20,140 nucleotides of DNA from CAZGUH01 sp964529005. Its GTDB lineage: Bacteria > Actinomycetota > Acidimicrobiia > Acidimicrobiales > Ilumatobacteraceae. The stretch lies in assembly GCA_964529005.1 (NCBI GenBank), contig CAZGUH010000060.1, positions 1-20,140 of the forward strand, in the 5' to 3' direction. Made by a program: the position numbers and the translations under genes. The notes under the pieces were generated by a model. The model was not told the origin of the DNA and searched no databases. It saw only the letters and a list, made by a program, of their open reading frames with translations. The first letter of the stretch is position 1. Each line of letters starts with the position of its first letter. Positions 14,407-20,140 of the stretch are shown one piece after another.

Positions 14407-14949
14407 TCAGTCCGAGCTGCGAGCTGGGAAGGAGGCGAAGTATCGCCGGGTGCGCTCGAAGTCGTAGGGCACCTCTTGGTTCGTCGCTTCATCCCACTCG
14501 CTTCGCCCGGCACGAGCGGTGAGGTCACCGCCATACACGTGGATGGCGCCGGTGAACCTCCGAGAGGGATTCTCGACCGCATGGATCGTGTCGTCACCGA
14601 GCAGCGTCACGTCGCCCGTCGACAACACGCGGCCCCCAGACTGCACGATGCCGTTGTCGGCCCGGCGGTAGAAGATGTTGTCCTCCTGACCGCCGTACAA
14701 GCCGATCGCCGCCCACATCAAGTGGTTATGGGGGCGGAACCCCATGCCGGGGGCCCACACGACCTTCATGACGGTCAGATTCTCCGACACGTGCAACGGG
14801 ACCAGTTCGGCGCGCGTGGCAGGCAAGGCCAGCGCGACGTCATCCGGCTGACGAACCGCGCGCTCCAGGACCTCTTTCACGGCAAGGCGCGGCTCCGCGT
14901 CGGCAACCGCTCGGAGACAGTCGGACACCAGCTCATCGACGTCGAACAT
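14407..14949 (-). CDS. Cupin-fold predicted metal-dependent enzyme (cysteine dioxygenase-like)
   Basis: The 180-aa protein has a helical N-terminus, VDELVSDCLRAVADAEPRLA, then a double-stranded beta-helix with GFRPHNHLMWAAIGLYGG and a second metal-site stretch, GDVTLLGDDTIHAVENP. It ends with AIHVYGGDLTARAGRSEWD. The His residues of HNH and TIHAV are candidate iron ligands, as in cysteine dioxygenase and related thiol dioxygenases. It resembles the group described as predicted metal-dependent enzymes of the double-stranded beta-helix superfamily; the substrate is unknown. I choose the ATG at 14949 because GGGAGG lies 4 nt upstream. It is the last gene of the minus-strand run, 98 bp after the USP gene. 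Confidence 0.72.
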   Translation of the reverse strand: MFDVDELVSDCLRAVADAEPRLAVKEVLERAVRQPDDVALALPATRAELVPLHVSENLTVMKVVWAPGMGFRPHNHLMWAAIGLYGGQEDNIFYRRADNGIVQSGGRVLSTGDVTLLGDDTIHAVENPSRRFTGAIHVYGGDLTARAGRSEWDEATNQEVPYDFERTRRYFASFPARSSD

Positions 14950-15047
14950 CGGTCCTCCCAACCTGGCTCGCAAGGCTCACGACCAGCTCGACACCAAGTC
15001 TCGGCGCTGGGTCCGGCCGGCCGCAAGAGTCCCGGACGACGATGTGC

Positions 15048-16076
15048 TCATCGCCCGCCGGAGGCTCGACGTTCTTCGCCGTGCTCGCCACCGATGTCCG
15101 ACTCGAACGTCGGCACGACCAGAGCGGGGGCGGCGGACGTCCGGAGGATGTCAGCGGCGGTCGAGCCCAGCCGGACACGATCGAGCCCCGTGCGGGCCTG
15201 TGTCCCCAGCACGATCAGGTTGCCGGGGCCGGCGGCCGGGTGCGAACGCAGCCCCGAGGCCACGCTCAACGGATCGAGGACGACCTCTCCGACGCAGCTC
15301 GGCACTCGTTCGCGCCACTGCTCGGCCAGCCCGTCGACATACTGCTGTGGATGTCGAGGCCCGAACCTGTTCGGCCGGTCGCCACCGACGTCCGCCGGAG
15401 CATCCTCGGCGACGGTGAGGATGCGAAGACCCATGTCGAGCGCCACCGCCCATCGCGCCGCGGCGGGAAGGATCTCCTCCGAGTGCGGCGAACCGTCCAC
15501 GCACGCGATGACGTTGGAACCAGAGAGCGGCTCTGCCCAATCGCGCGGCGGGCGAGGCGGACGGCCGACCAGTGATCCGGGTCGGTCGGCGTTGGGGCCG
15601 ACCACCACCACGGGCGAGCGCGACGATCGGACCACCGATCGGGCAACGGACCCGAGGACCGCGCCGGTGACACGGCCTCTGCCCCTCGTCGACATGCACA
15701 CGACGGACGGCGCCAACTCTTCACTGCGTCGCGCGATCGCCTCCGCGGGATCGGACGAGACGGCGACAGCCGCGTCGTCGACTCCAGATCGGCCTCCGAG
15801 CGCGTCGCCCACATGTCGCTGCAGCCGGTCGGCCTCACGCTCGTCCGGGGCGACCGAGATCGTGACGAGGCGCGCCCCGAGACGCCTCGACAGAGCCCGC
15901 GCCGTGCGTAACGCGGCGAGGGCAAACGACGATCCGTCGAGCGGCAGCAGCACGTGCGCCGCGTTCAGCGGAGCCACCACCCAGTCGCCCCCAACCTGGT
16001 CCACCGCTCCAGCATCGCGCGGGACGGGCGGCGTCGTCGGCGGAACGCCGGGTGCTGCGCGAAGCCGGCCGGTCAT
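15048..16076 (-). CDS. Tandem universal stress protein (two USP domains)
   Basis: The 342-aa protein contains two USP folds. Domain 1 (about 38-175) reads HVLLPLDGSSFALAALRTAR, VVCMSTRGRGRVTGAVLGSV and SPVVVVGP. Domain 2 (about 200-320) reads NVIACVDGSPHSEEILPAAA, LIVLGTQARTGLDRVRLGST and APALVVPTF. The ATP-binding G-x2-G-x9-G(S/T) pattern is near-complete in domain 2 apart from Ala in the first Gly position, and shifted in domain 1. Tandem USPs of this type are common in the actinobacterial hypoxia response. Its ATG overlaps the stop of the FAD reductase gene by 4 bp (ATGA), so the two are translationally coupled and probably share regulation. Biochemical role unknown. Confidence 0.88.
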   Translation of the reverse strand: MTGRLRAAPGVPPTTPPVPRDAGAVDQVGGDWVVAPLNAAHVLLPLDGSSFALAALRTARALSRRLGARLVTISVAPDEREADRLQRHVGDALGGRSGVDDAAVAVSSDPAEAIARRSEELAPSVVCMSTRGRGRVTGAVLGSVARSVVRSSRSPVVVVGPNADRPGSLVGRPPRPPRDWAEPLSGSNVIACVDGSPHSEEILPAAARWAVALDMGLRILTVAEDAPADVGGDRPNRFGPRHPQQYVDGLAEQWRERVPSCVGEVVLDPLSVASGLRSHPAAGPGNLIVLGTQARTGLDRVRLGSTAADILRTSAAPALVVPTFESDIGGEHGEERRASGGR

Positions 16077-17293
16077 CCGGTCAAAGCTCCGAGTGCGACC
16101 GTCGGGTCGGAGAGGCGGGACGGATCGATCGGCACTCGCGCTTCGACGATCCCTCTCAGCGTCTCGTTGACGTCCCAGATGTTGACGTTCATCGCCGCGG
16201 TGACGATGCCGTCGCGGTGCCAGAACGCGATGAACTCGCGCGCATCGGTGTCACCGCGGATCGTCACCATGTCCTCGCCGCTGCCGTAGCCGACGTACTC
16301 CATGCCGAGGTCGTACTGGTCGGAGAAGAAGTACGGCAGTCGGGTGTACGCATCAGCGGCGCCCGCCGCGTTGCGTCCGGCCGTGAGTCCCTGGTTCAGA
16401 GCGTTGGCCCAGTGCTCCACTCGCAGGTGCCGCCCGTAGTGCGGGTGCCACGCGTTGGCGACGTCGCCAGCGGCATACACGCCTGGGACGCTGGCCTCGA
16501 GGTGTCGATCGACGACGACGCCGTTGTCGATCCGTAGACCCGCGTTCTGAGCGAGCTCGACGCGCGGCGCGACGCCGACGCCGGCAACGACGACGTCGGC
16601 CGGTTCGACACGGCCGTCGTCGAGCACGACCGCCTCGACGGACGTCGCGCCGCGTAGTGCGCTGACGCCCGTCGTGAGGCGCAGCTGCACGCCGTGATCG
16701 GCGTGCAGCCGGCCGAAGATCCCGCCGATCCGAGGTCCGAGCACGCGATGAAGCGGCGCCGGCGCGGGATCGATCAGGACGACGTCCGCCCCCATCTGGC
16801 GGGCCGACGCAGCCACCTCCGAACCGATCCATCCTGCGCCGATCACCGCAACACGCGTCGCGCCTCGGATCGCGTCGCGCAATTGCACGGCGTCGTCGAG
16901 AGTGCGCAAGTAGCGGACGCCAGCGAGATCGGCGCCGGGAACCGTCAGGCGCCGGGGGGTGGCGCCCGTCGCGAGGACGGCTGTGTCGAAGGCGATGGCC
17001 TCTCCACCCTCGAGCCGCACGCGGCGGCTGGGAAGGTCGACGGCATCGACCCGGCTGGGGATGAGCTCGATGCCGTGGGTGGCGTAGAAGCCTTCGGGGT
17101 GGACTCGCGGCGTGTCCGAGCCCTTTTCCCCCCGGAGCACGGCCTTGGACAGCGGCGGGCGTTCGTACGGAGCCTCGTTCTCCTCTCCTATCAGGGCGAT
17201 GCGCCCATCGAAGCCGGATTCGCGTGCGGCCTCAGCTGCCTTTGCCCCGGCGAGGCTGGCGCCGATGACGGCGATGGTGCGGGTGGTGGTCAT
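16073..17293 (-). CDS. FAD-dependent NAD(P)H oxidoreductase, ferredoxin reductase type
   Basis: The 406-aa protein starts with a dinucleotide-binding motif, TIAVIGASLAGAKAAEAARE, followed by EAPYERPPLSKAVLRGE, typical of rubredoxin/ferredoxin reductases. An ATGATPR motif and a second NAD(P)-binding GxGxxG-type motif, VAVIGAGWIGSEVAASAR, follow. VYAAGDVANAWHPHYGRHLR is the FAD-contact motif, and the C-terminal reductase domain contains PYFFSDQYDLGMEYVG. It should pass electrons from NAD(P)H to a ferredoxin, rubredoxin or Rieske partner; none is encoded next to it. The ATG at 17293 has GAGGAG about 9 nt upstream. It overlaps the USP gene by 4 bp. Confidence 0.92.
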   Translation of the reverse strand: MTTTRTIAVIGASLAGAKAAEAARESGFDGRIALIGEENEAPYERPPLSKAVLRGEKGSDTPRVHPEGFYATHGIELIPSRVDAVDLPSRRVRLEGGEAIAFDTAVLATGATPRRLTVPGADLAGVRYLRTLDDAVQLRDAIRGATRVAVIGAGWIGSEVAASARQMGADVVLIDPAPAPLHRVLGPRIGGIFGRLHADHGVQLRLTTGVSALRGATSVEAVVLDDGRVEPADVVVAGVGVAPRVELAQNAGLRIDNGVVVDRHLEASVPGVYAAGDVANAWHPHYGRHLRVEHWANALNQGLTAGRNAAGAADAYTRLPYFFSDQYDLGMEYVGYGSGEDMVTIRGDTDAREFIAFWHRDGIVTAAMNVNIWDVNETLRGIVEARVPIDPSRLSDPTVALGALTG

Positions 17294-17359
17294 CGTTGCG
17301 TGCTCCTCGTCGAACGTCGCGCGGACGGAGTGCGATCGGGGTATCGGTCGACGTGCGGG

Positions 17360-17637
17360 TCAGGACCGCGGCTTGCCATGTGTGAAGGCGGTCGCCAGCC
17401 GAGCGAGCGTCAACGCGGCGAGCAGCAGCCCGAAGTCGCGCAGGGTGACGTCGTAGAACTCCGCTTGCAGGAGATGCGCCGATCGACGAGCCAGTCCAGG
17501 AACTTGTCCACTCCGAACAGGATCGGCGCGACGGTGAAACCGACCCGCAGCACCGTGAACGCCTGGAAGGCGGAATCGCTGAGTTGACGCCTCGTGGCGC
17601 TGATCGCCATGCCTCGGTGGGCCGTGATCGCGGTCAT
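17360..17637 (-). pseudogene. DoxX-like small membrane protein, internally deleted
   Basis: The start is excellent: GAGGAGG about 5 nt before the ATG at 17637. The first 50 residues include QAFTVLRVGFTVAPILFGVD and KFLDWLVD, the usual beginning of an actinobacterial four-helix DoxX-like membrane protein. A second frame gives the usual end, AEFYDVTLRDFGLLLAALTL followed by ARLATAF. Family members are about 130-150 aa with 70-80 residues between these parts; here the two ends meet near 17465-17480 in different reading frames. So about 200 bp is missing and the frame is broken. This may be a genuine deletion or an assembly collapse. It lies between the unknown 132-aa gene and the FAD reductase, probably in one transcript. 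Confidence 0.68.
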
Positions 17638-17675
17638 TGGACCTCCTCTGGATATTCCCGCACTCGTCGTTCGGA

Positions 17676-18074
17676 CTAGCGCGGCACACGGGGTGCCCGT
17701 CGTGTCAGCGCCTCGACACGCTGAAAGCGGGCTCGTCGCAACGGACGGGAAACGGCGCGACGATCGAGCAGGCCGACGGAGAAGCCATCGACGTCGGCGA
17801 GGTGATCGGCTGCTCGTCGAAGGGTCTGCACGAGACGCTCGATCGCCGAGGCGCACATCGGCTCGGGCGATCCCGAATCGTGGGAGACGGGAGGATCGTC
17901 GCGGAGATGACGCAACGAGATCAGCCATTCGCTCACCGCCTCGACCTCGTCGCGAACGCTCAACACCACCTCGACGAGCCGGTCGTGATCGGCGGCTCGC
18001 GAGGTCGTGAACGACCAGTCGGCACGGCCGACTGCGCTGACGTCCCCACTGGGTGACCGCCGGCAGAGGGACAT
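17676..18074 (-). CDS. Unknown helical protein (132 aa)
   Basis: No family recognised. The middle looks clearly protein-like, with good codon use: DHDRLVEVVLSVRDEVEAVS, EWLISLRHLRDD, then ASAIERLVQTLRRAADHLAD, which should form two long amphipathic helices. No signal peptide or membrane segment is present. The ATG at 18074 starts one base after the stop of a 45-aa ORF (TGA, one base, ATG), suggesting coupled translation; starts further inside are possible. It ends 38 bp before the DoxX-like relic. The plus strand is also open here, but the minus-frame helix pattern is more convincing. Confidence 0.55.
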   Translation of the reverse strand: MSLCRRSPSGDVSAVGRADWSFTTSRAADHDRLVEVVLSVRDEVEAVSEWLISLRHLRDDPPVSHDSGSPEPMCASAIERLVQTLRRAADHLADVDGFSVGLLDRRAVSRPLRRARFQRVEALTRRAPRVPR

Positions 18075-18075
18075 C

Positions 18076-18213
18076 TCAACCGATGTAGATCTCGGAGCGG
18101 TCCCGCTGCGGCACACTGCCGGGTGCGGTCGCACGGCTCGGCGTCGCGGAACGACCCGTCACTCGCCGGTCGCTCAGTGGGACGGAGATCGATGCTTCGA
18201 TCAGTGCATGCAT
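18076..18213 (-). CDS. Small ORF (45 aa) with strong ribosome binding site
   Basis: AGGAGG lies about 10 nt before the ATG at 18213. The peptide begins MHALIEASISVPLSDRRVTG, then a Ser/Thr/Arg/Pro-rich stretch and ends EIYIG. No domain is recognised. Its stop is one base from the next start codon, so it may be a leader peptide or small protein heading the minus-strand stress operon. An alternative is that it forms the N-terminus of the next protein, separated by a frameshift like those seen elsewhere in the window. Confidence 0.42.
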   Translation of the reverse strand: MHALIEASISVPLSDRRVTGRSATPSRATAPGSVPQRDRSEIYIG

Positions 18214-18505
18214 TCGGTTCGCTCCTCCTGACACGTCCTGCGGCAGCCCACCGACTCGAACACGGCCGCTGGTCCTCCCGCGCCGCGACGGATCGGTTTC
18301 GTCGGACTCGGTCCGATCGTTGTGCCTGCGGGCTCATTGTCGGCCGATCTTCCGTTGAGGACGAGGTGCAAGATCGACATCGTTGAGAGCGCACACTGTG
18401 GATTGGTGACATGAATCGGCGCGCCTCGTGAGCGCCGGCCCCGCCGACCTCCCCCGCCGGCGACATCATCTCGCCGGGCGTCAGTGGATGGACGAGACTG
18501 GTGTG
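18214..18505. promoter_or_regulatory. Divergent intergenic region between the stress operon and the PucR-like regulator
   Basis: This 292-bp stretch holds no convincing gene. It contains the perfect inverted repeat TCGGAC-TCG-GTCCGA at 18302-18316, a good candidate operator. For the plus gene, GAGACT at 18494-18499 lies 6 nt before the ATG at 18506 and may be a -10 box of a leaderless mRNA. An autoregulating PucR-like protein acting on both directions would be the usual arrangement. Confidence 0.45.
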
Positions 18506-20062
18506 ATGTGGAGCGTTCTGGACGTGGCGGCGGTCGCCGACTCACTGTCCGGCCGCTCGGCACGCGTGATCGCTGGGGCTGACGCCCTCACGCGCACGGT
18601 CACCCGCGCACTCGTTGCCGTGACAGCCGAGGATTTGCGGCGAGTCGAGTCAGGCGACCTGGTCATCACGACGTTCGATGCGCTGACGTCGTGCTCCGAG
18701 GACTGGGAGCAACTCGTCGACCGACTTGGCGCGGCGGGCGCGGCCGGCATCGCGATCCACCTCGATGCGTCGGCGGCGCTGCCCGTCGACGCACTGAACG
18801 CCGCGACACGGTCGACCGTGCCGGTCATCGTGCTCCCGGGCGGCGCCGGCGTCGGCGACTTCGCGTCGGCGGTGCTCGACGGTCTCTTGGCGGCTCAGCG
18901 CAGCCGGCTCGAACGCATCGTCGAGGTCCATCAACGCTTCACCCGAATCGTGCTCGACGGAGGCGGACCCGTGGAGATCGCGGCTGCCCTCCGCGGGATC
19001 CTGGAGTGCACCGTGGCGGTGCTCGACACGGACGGCCAACCGATCGCGATCGCGCCCCCGGACGCGAACGACGTGAAGCGCCTCGCGTCGTCGCCCGAAG
19101 CCCACCTCGGCGTGACCTACCCGATCCAAGCCGGCGGTCATGCCTACGGCGCGATCGTCGCCTTCACCGACTCCCTGCCGCTCGATGAGTACCAGAGCAT
19201 GGCCTTGGAGCGAGCGGCCATGGCCGCCGCGATGCGACAGGCGCACGCAAGCGCCGTCGCTGAAGCCGAGGAGCGATTCGCGGCGATCTCCCTCGAAGAA
19301 TTGATCTCCGGTCACATATCGACCGCGGCCGAGATCATCGAGCGTGCGGCCAGCTTCGGTTGGGACCTCCGCGTGCCACGGGCGGTTCTGCTCGCGTCGC
19401 TCGACCCGCCGGTCAGTCCTGACTCGCTCATGCGGCCGCTGGCGACGATCGCAGCCGCCGCACGCGCGACCTTGGGACGAGACGCGATCGTGTGGACGCG
19501 CAGCACGACGATCGCCGCGCTGGTCGCCCCCGCGACCGACGACCCCGTCGAACGACGAACCATCGCCGAACGTCTCCGGCACGAACTCGACGAACGGCTC
19601 CGAACCGCAACCGTCAGCATCGGGGTCGGCCGGCGGGTCACCGACCCCACGGAGTTGGCGCGCAGCTTCAGCGAAGCGAGCCGAGCGGTCTACGTGGGCC
19701 GGTGGATCAAGGGCCGGCACGTGACAGAGGTCTTCGACGAGCTCGGCCTCGAACGGCTTCTCGCCGCGGTCTCGCCCGACGATTTGACCGAATTCGTCAT
19801 CGACGCCATCGGCCCACTCATCGAGCACGATCGCCAGCACAACGGCGAGCTCATCGAGACGCTGGCGGTCTGGCTCGAGACACGCAACATGGCCGAGGCA
19901 GCCAGACTGATGCACGTCCACTACAACACGCTGAAGAACCGGCTCGAGCGAGTCGAGAGCATCCTCGGAGCCATCCTCGCCGACTCGAGACGGTCACTGG
20001 AATGCCGAGTCGCGATCTACGTGGCCCAGCATTACGACGGACCGTGGCGCACCGCTCGGTGA
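18506..20062 (+). CDS. PucR/CdaR-family transcriptional regulator
   Basis: The 518-aa protein has an N-terminal PucR domain (WSVLDVAAVADSLSGRSARV through LVITTFDALT and VPVIVLPGGAGVGDFASAV), a GAF-like/central GGDEF-like region (about residues 180-430), and the PucR C-terminal helix-turn-helix, LAVWLETRNMAEAARLMHVH followed by YNTLKNRLERVESILG. Family members control purine, amino-acid or sugar-acid catabolism genes and often their own promoter. The ligand is not predictable here. I start at the ATG at 18506, where family-like sequence begins behind a GAGACT box; the frame is open to 18428, and an ATG at 18488 is an alternative. It faces away from the minus-strand stress genes and converges on a crotonase-like gene. 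Confidence 0.88.
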   Translation: MWSVLDVAAVADSLSGRSARVIAGADALTRTVTRALVAVTAEDLRRVESGDLVITTFDALTSCSEDWEQLVDRLGAAGAAGIAIHLDASAALPVDALNAATRSTVPVIVLPGGAGVGDFASAVLDGLLAAQRSRLERIVEVHQRFTRIVLDGGGPVEIAAALRGILECTVAVLDTDGQPIAIAPPDANDVKRLASSPEAHLGVTYPIQAGGHAYGAIVAFTDSLPLDEYQSMALERAAMAAAMRQAHASAVAEAEERFAAISLEELISGHISTAAEIIERAASFGWDLRVPRAVLLASLDPPVSPDSLMRPLATIAAAARATLGRDAIVWTRSTTIAALVAPATDDPVERRTIAERLRHELDERLRTATVSIGVGRRVTDPTELARSFSEASRAVYVGRWIKGRHVTEVFDELGLERLLAAVSPDDLTEFVIDAIGPLIEHDRQHNGELIETLAVWLETRNMAEAARLMHVHYNTLKNRLERVESILGAILADSRRSLECRVAIYVAQHYDGPWRTAR

Positions 20063-20087
20063 CAGCCGCGGGCGGTCCTAGCTGTGC

Positions 20088-20140
20088 CTAGCCGCTGGGG
20101 TCGTATGTCCAATCGGGGCGCTTGCGCCAGAACGTCTCGT
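20088..20140 (-). CDS. C-terminal end of a probable crotonase/enoyl-CoA hydratase family gene (partial)
   Basis: The minus strand ends ETFWRKRPDWTYDPSG followed by TAG at 20090-20088. The pattern of an aromatic residue and KRxPxW close to the C-terminus is common in enoyl-CoA hydratase family proteins. Only 16 residues are visible, so the family is a guess. The gene continues beyond the window and converges on the PucR-like gene 25 bp away. Confidence 0.45.
   Translation of the reverse strand, partial: ETFWRKRPDWTYDPSG

Noticed and set aside
15015..15036. GGGACTCTTG half-box on the minus strand upstream of the cupin gene
   Set aside because: The second half does not fit the spacing of the other two boxes and it lies across the USP stop region.
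14329..16170. 613-codon open frame on the plus strand
   Set aside because: It overlaps the cupin and USP genes in antisense and reads as low-complexity Arg/Ser/Pro sequence.
1..20140. tRNA, rRNA, CRISPR arrays, transposases, phage or toxin-antitoxin genes
   Set aside because: I looked for characteristic motifs and repeats on both strands and saw none.

Overview
This window is very GC-rich, with strong G/C preference at third codon positions, many GTG starts and AGGAGG-type ribosome binding sites. Actinobacterial families recur: a SARP/BTAD-ATPase regulator, a DosS-like GAF kinase, a PucR-type regulator and tandem universal stress proteins. It looks like a high-GC actinobacterium, and my best guess is an uncultivated acidimicrobial or Ilumatobacter-like lineage. 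The exact taxon cannot be fixed from the sequence alone. The DNA is a draft scaffold: it carries a run of exactly 100 N flanked by an exact 55-bp duplication, and three genes near that gap each appear to have a one-base indel in a G or C run.

Layout. (1) 26-4104, minus strand: a truncated-globin gene, a small SAM methyltransferase overlapping it by 4 bp, and a 1041-residue SARP-type ATPase regulator. (2) 4257-5675, plus: a secreted cyclophilin-type lipoprotein. (3) 5740-7548, minus: a fusion of a cytochrome-b-like membrane domain with a sulfite-oxidase-type molybdopterin domain. (4) 7549-9990, mostly plus: a PPOX-fold flavoprotein, a DosS/DevS-like GAF histidine kinase and two tiny ORFs. Two DosR-box-like elements lie at matching distances upstream of nAnnnT promoter boxes, one before the flavoprotein and one before the first tiny ORF. 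(5) 9626-13506, minus: a cobalamin operon read as promoter, cobalamin riboswitch, SD-masking hairpin, small lipoprotein, cobQ, cobD and an orphan half of an FtsH-type AAA domain. (6) 13565-14229, plus: a ThrH-like HAD phosphatase. (7) 14407-18213, minus: a cupin-fold predicted metal enzyme, a tandem USP overlapping an FAD-dependent ferredoxin-reductase-like gene by 4 bp, an internally deleted DoxX-like membrane-protein relic, and two unknown small genes. (8) 18506-20062, plus: a PucR/CdaR regulator. (9) 20088-20140, minus: the last codons of a probable crotonase-family gene.

Two themes stand out. The first is a redox/hypoxia set (globin, DosS-like kinase, PPOX protein, tandem USP, FAD reductase, Moco/cytochrome b enzyme), with DosR-like operator candidates but no response regulator gene in the window. 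The second is a B12 operon in which a complete riboswitch can be read from aptamer P1 to a 9-bp hairpin covering the Shine-Dalgarno of the first gene, a small uncharacterised lipoprotein translationally coupled to cobQ. Five plus-strand genes also share a -10-like box placed 6-7 nt before the start codon, which suggests leaderless transcripts are common here.
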